Below the pieces are notes generated by a model. The model worked only from the letters and a program-made list of their open reading frames with translations. It was not told the origin of the DNA and made no database searches. 32,046 bases of DNA from Planctomycetota bacterium (GTDB lineage: Bacteria > Planctomycetota > SZUA-567 > H5-PLA8), in the NCBI GenBank assembly GCA_026692735.1, contig JAPLOD010000641.1, positions 1 to 32,046 on the forward strand. The letters run 5' to 3'. Positions 1 through 8,079 of this stretch are shown piece after piece. Made by a program: the position numbers and the translations under genes. Position 1 is the stretch's first letter, and each line of letters begins with the position of its first letter.

Positions 1-516
1 GTCTCGCTGCCGCGCGGGGTCGTCCTCCTGGAGTTTCGCTTCGGCCTCGGTCAGGTGCAGCCACTCGGCAAACACCACATCCAGGTGTTCATGGTTCTCC
101 TTGAGAGACGCCAGGCTCTTCTCGTCCCAGTTGACCAGGAACGCCGCGCGGATGGGTTCCTGTTCGGGCGCGGGCTTCGTCAGGCGGCTCTTCGGCGGCG
201 TGCGAACGGCCTTTTCCGCCAACAGCCGCTTCTGCCGCTCCTCGACGGCACGCAGGCGGGGCGAGAGCGTGCCCGGCGCGGGGGCCGAGGGCGGGGGAGC
301 GGGGAGCGCTTCGGGCCGCAGGCTTTTCTCGCCCACCGGCTCCAGGGCGCTCGGCAGCCCCAGCGACGGCAGGATCGGGTTCACCAGCACGCCGCAGAGG
401 ACGAAGATCAGCAGGAGCACGACGGGGATAGCGAGAATCAGGAACGCCCGCTTGACCCGTGGCCAGCGCCGCTGCGACGGATCGAAGAAGACGGGAGCGC
501 CTGGTTGGTTGCTCAT
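1..516 (-). CDS. N-terminus of a membrane glycan synthase / polysaccharide deacetylase-type fusion (partial)
   Basis: The frame runs from an ATG at 516 leftward off the window edge, giving the first 172 residues. It opens MSNQPGAPVFFDPSQRRWPR, followed by one hydrophobic helix (about residues 22-45), a Pro/Ala-rich and charged stretch (about 60-125), and then IRAAFLVNWDEKSLASLKEN. From memory, this order (FFDP..RRW, one membrane helix, then xRAAFxVNWDxxSxxSL) matches the start of large bacterial proteins that join a GH18-like domain, a NodB-type polysaccharide deacetylase and a processive family-2 glycosyltransferase. Only the N-terminal anchor and the start of the outer domain are visible, so the enzymatic domains are inferred. 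The gene diverges from the agmatinase gene across a 187-base gap. High GC3 and the absence of stops support coding. Confidence 0.72.
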   Translation of the reverse strand, partial: MSNQPGAPVFFDPSQRRWPRVKRAFLILAIPVVLLLIFVLCGVLVNPILPSLGLPSALEPVGEKSLRPEALPAPPPSAPAPGTLSPRLRAVEERQKRLLAEKAVRTPPKSRLTKPAPEQEPIRAAFLVNWDEKSLASLKENHEHLDVVFAEWLHLTEAEAKLQEDDPARQRD

Positions 517-584
517 AGGCTGCGGACCGTGGACCACAGGCCACAGGTTACCGCGTACAGGCCCCAAAACAAATAAGGATGAAC

Positions 585-682
585 TCGTCCTTTATCCTTC
601 GTCCTTCATCGTTCATCATTCGTCCTTTATCCCTCCCCTATCTTGTGCCTTGCATCCTGTATCCTGTATCCTGTATCCTGTA
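585..682 (+). repeat. Degenerate heptanucleotide tandem tract, 14 units
   Basis: Fourteen consecutive 7-base units keep one register from 585 to 682. The left units are of the type TCGTCCT / TTATCCT / TCATCGT. The last four (655-682) are perfect TCCTGTA copies. Units between them are intermediate, such as TCTTGTG. The tract ends six bases before the Shine-Dalgarno sequence of the agmatinase gene, so it lies in the 5' region of that gene. It encodes no evident peptide and is rich in T and C on this strand. Confidence 0.85.
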
Positions 683-703
683 GCGCTTGGAGGAGGGACG
701 GAC

Positions 704-1653
704 ATGGCCGAGCTTTTCCACTATCCCTGGGGCTTCCTGGGCGTGCCGCCGCAATTGTCCGACCCCGAGCGGGCGCGCGCCTGGGTGCTGCCCATCCCTA
801 CGAAGGCACGACCTGTTACGGCTCCGGCACTCGTGACGGCCCAGCGGCGATCATCGAAGCCTCGCGGCAACTGGAGCGCTACGACCACGAGCTCGGCTGC
901 GAGCCGTATGCGAAATACGGCATCCGCACGCTGCCCCCGCTAAGCATGATGCGCAAGTCGCCGGACGCCATGATTGACGCGGTCCAGGCCGCGGTCGCCG
1001 GCATCATGTCGGGCTCGCCGGGGCCTCGTCTGCTGGTGGTGCTGGGCGGCGAGCACACGATCTCCGCCGGCGTGGTGCGCGGACTGGCGGCGACCGTTGC
1101 CGCGAACAACCTGGTCGTCGTGCAGATTGACGCGCACGCGGACCTCTGGGACGAGTACGAGGGATCGCGGTACAGCCACGCCTGCGCGGCCAGGCGCATC
1201 GTCGAAACCTGCCCCGTCTTCCAGATCGGCATCCGCGCCATCTCGCAGGAGGAGGACCGCTTCCGCCGCGGCCGGAAAGACCTCCGCACGGTCTTTTCCG
1301 AAGAGGCCAACGCCGGCGGCGCCGCGTGGCTGCAGGAACTGGCGGCGTTCGTGCAGGGCAAGGACGTCTACCTCACCATGGACCTCGACGGCCTGGACCC
1401 CTCCATCATGCCCGCGGTGGGCACGCCGGAGCCGGACGGCCTGACGTGGGCGCGAGCGCTGGATGTGGTGCGCACCGTCTGTAAGCATGCGGCGTCCGTG
1501 CCGGCGTTCGACGTTGTGGAACTGGCGCCGATCGGCGGAATGCGCGCGCCGGACTTCCTCGCGGCCAAACTCGTCTACAAGACCATGTCGCTCGCCCTCC
1601 TGCGCAGCGAGATGCGTGTCGGCCGCGCCGGCGACGGCTTGCAGAGCCTGTGA
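704..1653 (+). CDS. speB: Agmatinase/arginase-family ureohydrolase, with an apparent -1 frameshift near 797
   Basis: This is a ureohydrolase-family enzyme of the type that hydrolyses agmatine to putrescine and urea at a two-manganese centre. The metal-binding motifs are complete: GGEHTIS, DAHADLWDEY and MDLDGLDPSIMPAVGTPEPD. The start at 704 has a strong Shine-Dalgarno (GGAGGAGGG, 688-696) and begins MAELFHYPWGFLGVPPQLSD. The frame then breaks. From 704 it reads to ATC CCT (794-799) and becomes nonsense, while the rest of the protein (YEGTTCYGSGTRDGP to the end) lies in the neighbouring frame. One extra C in the run at 796-798 would restore a continuous protein of about 316 residues ending at the TGA at 1653. 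The family call is firm. Substrate choice between agmatine and a related guanidino compound is not settled. The break could be an assembly error or a recent mutation. Confidence 0.85.
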
Positions 1654-1717
1654 GGCATGAGGGGGGCGGCGACCGCGTTCACTGCCCTGTCATCGAGCGC
1701 TGGCTCCTCCGTGACGC

Positions 1718-2824
1718 TCACCCGTAGAATACCTCCGCCAGGCTCATGAACGAATCCGGCAGGAGCTTGTAGCGTTTCTTCTCGGTTTGCGTCTCGCGGA
1801 CCATGCCTTTCATCGGAACCGTCTCGACCCGCAGTCCCTGCAGCACCACCATGTGCCCGAAGCTGCCGCTCACCACCGCCTCCGCCGCCTGCACCCCATA
1901 CCGCGTGCCCAGGATGCGGTCATAGGCGCACGGAGCGCCGCCGCGCTGCAGATGGCCCAGCGCGATGACGCGCGTCTCAAAGCCCGTCAGCTTCTCGAGT
2001 TCGGACGCAACCGCTTCGCCGACCTCGCCCGGCTTCATCACCACGTTGCCGAACGTGTCGCGCTCCACCTTCTCCGACAGCACCCAGTGCCCGTTCCTGT
2101 CCTTCACGACGCGCGGCTTGACCTCGATCCCCGCAATGGAGGCGCCTTCAGCGACGACCACGATGCTGTGCAGTTTCCCCAGGCTCCTGGCGTGCTTCAC
2201 CTCTCGCGCAATCTCGGCGATATGCACGGGCTTCTCCGGCACGGCGATGTAGTCGGCCTCGCTGGCCAGCCCGGCGTAGGCGGTGATCCAGCCGGCATGC
2301 CGGCCCATGCATTCGACGACCATCACGCGGTGATGGCTCATCGTCGTCACGCGCAGCGCGTCAATGGCCTTGGTGGCCTGTTCGACGCTGGACCAGAAGC
2401 CGAACGTGAAGTCCGTCCCCAGGACGTCGTTGTCAATGGTCTTGGGCACGCCGATGACCTTCAGGCTGTGGTCGCGGAAGAGGTAGTAGCCGATCTCAAG
2501 CGTGTCGTCGCCGCCGATGGCCACCAAAGCGTCCAGCTCGAGCTTGTGGTAGACTGCCACCGCCTTCTCGACGTCCTCGGGCTTCTTGTAGAGGTTGGTG
2601 CGCGACGTGCCCAGAATGGTGCCGCCCTCGTGGAGAATCTGGTCCACCTTGCCGGGCTCCAGCGGCAGCGTGACGTCGTCCCGCAGCCCTGCCCAGCCGT
2701 CCACGAAACCGATGCAGCAGTACTCGCTGCCCGTCTCCTTCGCCAGCCGGATCACAACCCCGCGTATGACGGCGTTCAGCCCTGGAGCATCGCCGCCGCC
2801 TGTCAAGATGCCGACCTTTTTCAT
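1718..2824 (-). CDS. 6-phosphofructokinase, probably pyrophosphate-dependent
   Basis: This 368-residue phosphofructokinase phosphorylates fructose 6-phosphate to the 1,6-bisphosphate in glycolysis. The start is the ATG at 2824 (MKKVGILTGGGDAPGLNAVI), preceded by AGGGAGGG eight bases upstream; an upstream extension to 2884 is not family-like. Two diagnostic positions point to PPi rather than ATP. GGDDT (104-108) has Asp where E. coli ATP-PFK has Gly104, and PKTIDND (127-133) has Lys where E. coli has Gly124. Asp131 is the expected catalytic base. The typical ATP-type residues are therefore absent. The enzyme would be reversible and could also serve gluconeogenesis. It lies downstream of the kinase gene on the same strand, 147 bases away, with the second heptamer tract in the gap. 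Confidence 0.9.
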   Translation of the reverse strand: MKKVGILTGGGDAPGLNAVIRGVVIRLAKETGSEYCCIGFVDGWAGLRDDVTLPLEPGKVDQILHEGGTILGTSRTNLYKKPEDVEKAVAVYHKLELDALVAIGGDDTLEIGYYLFRDHSLKVIGVPKTIDNDVLGTDFTFGFWSSVEQATKAIDALRVTTMSHHRVMVVECMGRHAGWITAYAGLASEADYIAVPEKPVHIAEIAREVKHARSLGKLHSIVVVAEGASIAGIEVKPRVVKDRNGHWVLSEKVERDTFGNVVMKPGEVGEAVASELEKLTGFETRVIALGHLQRGGAPCAYDRILGTRYGVQAAEAVVSGSFGHMVVLQGLRVETVPMKGMVRETQTEKKRYKLLPDSFMSLAEVFYG

Positions 2825-2904
2825 GCGCCATACCCTCCCTGTACTACTAACCGTCCGTTTCTTCTCCTGGCGCGAGGATTCCACCAGGCGTGCCCCTTGC
2901 TGTT

Positions 2905-2940
2905 CCGAAACCCTGAACCCTGAACCCTGAACCTGAACCC
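2905..2940. repeat. Heptanucleotide tandem tract (CCTGAAC units)
   Basis: Four units of CCTGAAC (the third one base short) follow a degenerate CCGAAAC. The core agrees with the last units of the tract at 585-682: aligned, CCTGTAT and CCTGAAC match at five of seven positions (CCTGNAY). The tract lies in the 147-base gap between the kinase gene and the phosphofructokinase gene, about 80-115 bases upstream of the latter's start. It reads as GGGTTCA repeats in that gene's direction. Confidence 0.8.
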
Positions 2941-2971
2941 TTTGCTTCCCTTTGGCTGCGGCTCCGCCGCG

Positions 2972-3829
2972 CTAGGGTATTCCCGTCGAACCGCCCACGA
3001 AGGGCGACGTCGGCGCGATGTCCAGCAGCCGCAGCGACAGCAGCAGCTCCTCCGGGTGCTGGAAGCGCCATTGCCGGTCCTTCTCGAGCATACGCGCAAG
3101 AATCGCCGCAAAGTCCGGGTTCAGTTTCGGATTGCGGACCAGCGCGGATTCCGCGCGCTTCTCCACGTGCATACGCAGGAGTTCCTCTTCGTTCTCGGAG
3201 TAGAACGGCGGGGTGCCGGTGGCCGCGTGGTAGAGTGTCGCCCCCAGCGAGTAGATGTCCGCGCGCCAATCCACATCCTTTTGTCCCAGCGCCTGTTCCG
3301 GCGACATGTACAGCGCTGTTCCGGCGGCCACGCCCGCCCAGTTCACTCTGCCCATGGTCACTTTTGCCAGGCCCAGGTCGGTCAGCTTCGCGTTGCCATG
3401 GCCGTCAATCATGATGTTGTCGGGTTTGATGTCCTGATGGACGATGCCTTTCTGGCGGAGCTGCCGCAGCGCCTGGCCAAGTTGGCGCAGAATCCACAGA
3501 CAGTGGCCCTCCGGCAGCGGCCCGCCCCGCAACATGGACTGCAGCGTCAAGCCATGCACAAATTCGAAAACGATATACGGCAGGTCGCCATGGCGGCCGA
3601 CGTAAAAGGTCTGCACGATGTTGGGATGGCTCAACTGCAGGCCAACCTTGGCTTCTTCGCCGAACAGCAAGAGGGTCGTCTTGTCCTTGGCCAGTTCCGG
3701 CGCCAGGACTTTGATCGCCACCGTCTTGTTGCCCTCGATGCTGTGCGCGCGATACACGGTGCCGGTGGCGCCGCTGCCCAGCTTCTGCTCGACCACAAAA
3801 GGACCGAATTTGGTGCCTGCCGTAATCAT
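2972..3829 (-). CDS. Soluble serine/threonine protein kinase with a non-RD catalytic loop
   Basis: This 285-residue Hanks-type kinase is essentially only a kinase domain, with no membrane helix or sensor domain. Visible elements are the glycine loop LGSGATGTVY (17-26), the ATP lysine in VAIKV (K40), the alpha-C glutamate (E59 or E60), the catalytic loop VHQDIKPDN with D133, a DLG in place of DFG (D151), and SPE in place of APE. The arginine usually before the catalytic Asp is glutamine (HQD), so this is a non-RD kinase. I chose the ATG at 3829 (MITAGTKFGPFVVEQKLG); the same frame opens further upstream to 3979, but that extension is not kinase-like and overlaps the likely promoter of the divergent regulator gene. 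The Shine-Dalgarno is weak. The substrate is unknown; the FHA protein at 8076-9401 is a plausible partner. Confidence 0.88.
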   Translation of the reverse strand: MITAGTKFGPFVVEQKLGSGATGTVYRAHSIEGNKTVAIKVLAPELAKDKTTLLLFGEEAKVGLQLSHPNIVQTFYVGRHGDLPYIVFEFVHGLTLQSMLRGGPLPEGHCLWILRQLGQALRQLRQKGIVHQDIKPDNIMIDGHGNAKLTDLGLAKVTMGRVNWAGVAAGTALYMSPEQALGQKDVDWRADIYSLGATLYHAATGTPPFYSENEEELLRMHVEKRAESALVRNPKLNPDFAAILARMLEKDRQWRFQHPEELLLSLRLLDIAPTSPFVGGSTGIP

Positions 3830-3915
3830 AGGCGAATCTGAAAGCTGACTGCTGCCCCCCCTGTTCCCGGCCGACCACCCTCCAGCGTTGTAGGGTGCAG
3901 GCCCCTTTTTTCTAG

Positions 3916-3944
3916 TTGATATCCGCCCCTCTGGAGTGTTGAAT
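3916..3944 (+). promoter_or_regulatory. Possible sigma-70 promoter for the response regulator gene
   Basis: TTGATA (3916-3921), a 17-base spacer and TTGAAT (3939-3944) resemble a sigma-70 promoter. It would start transcription near 3951, leaving about 79 untranslated bases before the ATG at 4030. The -10 box matches the consensus at only four of six positions. Confidence 0.3.
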
Positions 3945-4029
3945 AGTGTTGCGCTGGTGGCACTATTACGTACAGGCACGGCTATTGGAGAGGACGACCA
4001 TCAATAAACCGGGCGACACCAGAAACGAG

Positions 4030-5649
<1,620 letters not shown>

Positions 5650-5650
5650 A

Positions 5651-5668
5651 GAGAGGCTCTTAGCTCTC
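5651..5668. terminator. Weak hairpin between convergent stops
   Basis: GAGAG (5651-5655) and CTCTC (5664-5668) can pair across an eight-base loop. It sits exactly where the regulator gene and threonine synthase converge and includes the TAA of the latter. The stem is short and no T-run follows, so termination here is only a suggestion. Confidence 0.2.
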
Positions 5669-7063
5669 CAGCGCCTTCAATATCGCCGGCAGTTCATTCG
5701 GCACCTGGATAGGTTTGTTCGCGTACGGGTTGCTGCCGACGCCGAACTCGCCCAGCTCCTTGCGCAGTTTGCTGCCGGTCAGACTGTGGTACTGGACCGT
5801 CGTTTGCGCCGCCTTGAGTTGGTGGCCGGTGATGACGCATACGACGCGCTCGTCGCGGCCGATGGTGCCGTCGGCCACCAGGCGCTTCACGCCCGCCACG
5901 CTCGCCGCGCTGGTCGGCTCGCAGCCGATGCCGCCGCGCCCCACGATGGCCTTGGCGTCCAGGATCTCCTGATCGGTCGCCTCGCCCACCACGCCGTTCA
6001 GCCATTCCAGCGCGCGCAGGCACTTGCTCAGGTTTACCGGACGGTTGATCTCGATGGCGCTGGCCAGCGTGTTGGCGTCGCGGTGCTCGGCGTCCATTTG
6101 CGCGTAGAACGCTTCCACCTTCGCGCGATCGTAGTGCCCGCCGTTCCAGCGGAGCTTCTCCGTGTTGTACAGCCGGTACAGCGTGTTGGCCCCTGCCGCG
6201 TTGATGACGGCCAGGCGCGGCAGGCGCGAGACCAGGCCCAGGTCGTGCAGTTCCTTGAAGGCCTTGCCGAAGGCCGAGCTGTTGCCCAGGTTCCCCCCCG
6301 GCACGACAATCCAGTCCGGCACCTCCCAGTTCAGCGCTTCCAGGACGCGGTACATGATGGCCTTCTGGCCTTCCAGGCGGAACGGGTTCACCGAGTTCAG
6401 CAGGTAGATGCCCAGCGACTGGCTCACTTCCGTCACCCGCCGCATCGCGTCATCGAAGTAGCCCTTGATCTGGATGGTGCGCGCGCCGTAGTCCAGGGCC
6501 TGCGAGAGCTTGCCCATGGCTATGCGGCCGGAACCCACGAAGACCACCGCCTCCAGCTTCCGTCCCTCGTTCACCTCGGCCGACGCCGATGCGTACGCCG
6601 CCATGCTCGCCGATGTGTTCCCGGTGCTCGCGCAGGCCACCTTCTTGGCGCCCACCATGCGGGCGTGAGTGAAGCCCGCCGTCATCCCGTTGTCTTTGAA
6701 GGACCCTGACGGGTTAAGCCCCTCGTATTGCAGGCGGATGCTCTTCACGCCGGTATACGCGGCCACGTCCGGCTCGCCGCGCAGCAGCGTCTGCCCTTCG
6801 CCGATCGTCACGACCTGGTTGTCGGGGGCGAAGTTGAGCAGTTCCTTGAAGCGCCAGACGCCCGAGAAATGCAGCGGGTTGTTTCGCGTCGCCCATTTCC
6901 TCTCGAAATCGCTGAGCTTCCACGGGAGCGGCGTGCGCTCCCAGTCATAGGCGATGTCCACCAAGGCCCCGCACCGCTGGCAGGCCGTCAGCACCTCGCG
7001 GATGCCGTAGGTGGCGCCGCACGCCGGGTTGGCACAACGCTGGAATGCTGTCTCGTTCTTCAC
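5660..7063 (-). CDS. thrC: Threonine synthase
   Basis: This 467-residue PLP enzyme converts O-phospho-L-homoserine to L-threonine and phosphate. The PLP lysine is K123 in [12 protein letters not shown], followed by the STGNTS phosphate-binding turn and a glycine-rich [11 protein letters not shown]. The N-terminus carries a small zinc-ribbon-like module with C10, C15, C28 and C31, as in many bacterial threonine synthases of this class. The start codon is GTG at 7063 ([20 protein letters not shown]). The Shine-Dalgarno is weak, but the cysteine module fixes the N-terminus. No other threonine-pathway gene is adjacent. It is transcribed toward, and nearly abuts, the response regulator gene. Confidence 0.94.
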   Translation of the reverse strand: MKNETAFQRCANPACGATYGIREVLTACQRCGALVDIAYDWERTPLPWKLSDFERKWATRNNPLHFSGVWRFKELLNFAPDNQVVTIGEGQTLLRGEPDVAAYTGVKSIRLQYEGLNPSGSFKDNGMTAGFTHARMVGAKKVACASTGNTSASMAAYASASAEVNEGRKLEAVVFVGSGRIAMGKLSQALDYGARTIQIKGYFDDAMRRVTEVSQSLGIYLLNSVNPFRLEGQKAIMYRVLEALNWEVPDWIVVPGGNLGNSSAFGKAFKELHDLGLVSRLPRLAVINAAGANTLYRLYNTEKLRWNGGHYDRAKVEAFYAQMDAEHRDANTLASAIEINRPVNLSKCLRALEWLNGVVGEATDQEILDAKAIVGRGGIGCEPTSAASVAGVKRLVADGTIGRDERVVCVITGHQLKAAQTTVQYHSLTGSKLRKELGEFGVGSNPYANKPIQVPNELPAILKALES

Positions 7064-7100
7064 ACCCGGACTATAAATGGACCCGCGCCGCTCTGCAATC

Positions 7101-8027
7101 TCAGGTCGGACCCCCGAACAACCCGTTCTTCATCCCCACCAGGATGTCGTACATGGCGTGGCTGGCCGCGGCCAGCCCGAAGGAACGGTTGAAGTAGATC
7201 GCGGCAAAGTACAGACCCGCCAGCACCCGCTGCAGAAACACGCCGATTGCGAACTCCTGTCCCTCCACCCCCCCGAGGTGGTGGAAGCCTGCGAATATCA
7301 CCGCCCCCACGATCACCGCCCACACTGCGGCGTACGCGTGCTCCAGGTGAAACACCTTCGTGAACGCCAGCATCAGCAGCCCCAGCAGCATGACGCGGAA
7401 CACCAGCTCCTCATACACGCCGGCGCCGCAGTACAGCACCACATCGAGAACGAAACCGCGTATGCCGGAACGGTTGACGGGCTTGACGCTTGCCATCGGG
7501 ACCTGCGCGCCGCCCCCGTGCGCCGCGTACGTCCCGCTCGTCGCCGCCCCCCCTGTACCGCCGGCGTCTCGCCGGCCGTAGTGCGGGCGTCCCGCCCGCA
7601 CCGCCCCCCCTGGCGGCGGCCGCATCTGCTCATTGCCCGAGGTCCGGCCGCGCGGCAGGTAGGGGATGCACCAGCCCAGCAGCATGAAAAGCAGCACCGC
7701 GTAGGCCAGGCTTTCCAGGAACAGCGGAACGAGAAGCGGGGGGCGGATGGCCCAGTTTCCCCTGCGCTTGATCTGCGCGACGACAAAGACCAGCACCAGC
7801 ACCAGCACGGACATAATGCTGGCTCCCAGTCCCATCCAGCGCATGATGAAGCCGCCAAGGTGCAGTAGAATGGCGTCCCCGCCGTTGATCACGTCCGAAC
7901 GCAGCCACAGCAGGCCGATCTCGTAGATCAGCAGGAACGGCAGGACCAGGACCGCCGAATATATAGGCTGGCGCGTCTCGCGCCAATAGCTCTCGGGTTG
8001 TGCGGTTGGGGGCGCGTTCTGGTTCAT
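7101..8027 (-). CDS. CPBP-family intramembrane glutamic protease (CAAX/Abi type)
   Basis: This 308-residue multi-pass membrane protein has the three CPBP signature motifs: EELVFR (E206, E207, R211), FAGFHH (H249/H250) and HAMYD (H290). Family members are intramembrane proteases acting on prenylated or other membrane substrates; the substrate here is unknown. The start is the ATG at 8027 ([17 protein letters not shown]). Between the third and fourth hydrophobic segments lies a low-complexity, Gly/Arg/Pro-rich stretch (about 136-177). Residues 138-156 of it are encoded by the palindromic DNA at 7560-7616, so a hairpin element appears to have entered the gene in frame without breaking it. The gene lies downstream of the FHA gene on the same strand, 48 bases after its stop. 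Confidence 0.85.
   Translation of the reverse strand: MNQNAPPTAQPESYWRETRQPIYSAVLVLPFLLIYEIGLLWLRSDVINGGDAILLHLGGFIMRWMGLGASIMSVLVLVLVFVVAQIKRRGNWAIRPPLLVPLFLESLAYAVLLFMLLGWCIPYLPRGRTSGNEQMRPPPGGAVRAGRPHYGRRDAGGTGGAATSGTYAAHGGGAQVPMASVKPVNRSGIRGFVLDVVLYCGAGVYEELVFRVMLLGLLMLAFTKVFHLEHAYAAVWAVIVGAVIFAGFHHLGGVEGQEFAIGVFLQRVLAGLYFAAIYFNRSFGLAAASHAMYDILVGMKNGLFGGPT
7560..7616. repeat. Hairpin pair inserted in the CPBP protease coding sequence
   Basis: Two perfect hairpins stand four bases apart. Stem GCCGGCG (7560-7566) pairs with 7570-7576 around loop TCT. Stem GTGCGGGCG (7581-7589) pairs with 7593-7601 around loop TCC. A third, weaker CCGCC/GGCGG pairing follows (7601-7605 with 7612-7616). The DNA translates in the host gene as Gly/Arg/Pro-rich filler between membrane segments. 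Confidence 0.75.
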
Positions 8028-8032
8028 GCAAT

Positions 8033-8079
8033 GTAGCGCGATCCTCTGGATCGCGACGCCGCGCATTGGCTCGCGCTAC
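8033..8079. repeat. Nested inverted repeat between the FHA and protease genes (CGCGATCC-TCT family)
   Basis: The outer arms GTAGCGCG (8033-8040) and CGCGCTAC (8072-8079) are exact reverse complements. Inside, CGCGATCC (8037-8044) pairs perfectly with 8048-8055 around loop TCT. The right outer arm contains the TAG stop of the FHA gene (8076-8078). Two similar hairpins occur at 17451-17469 and 31742-31760. Confidence 0.8.

Noticed and set aside
89-544. Minus-strand frame of 151 codons at the left end
   Set aside because: It is Arg/Ala/Pro-rich and lacks domain texture; the frame from 516 with a membrane helix is the real gene.
585-682. CRISPR-like array
   Set aside because: Units are seven bases and directly abutting, with no spacers.
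1691-1720. Terminator between the agmatinase and phosphofructokinase genes
   Set aside because: Only a five-base GAGCG/CGCTC pairing with a long loop and no T-run.
1787-2923. Plus-strand frame of 378 codons opposite the phosphofructokinase gene
   Set aside because: It is a His/Arg-rich shadow; the minus strand encodes a complete enzyme there.
3958-3975. TGGCAC resembling a sigma-54 -24 box upstream of the sigma-54 regulator
   Set aside because: The -12 half is CGTA in place of TTGC and lacks the GC at the required distance.
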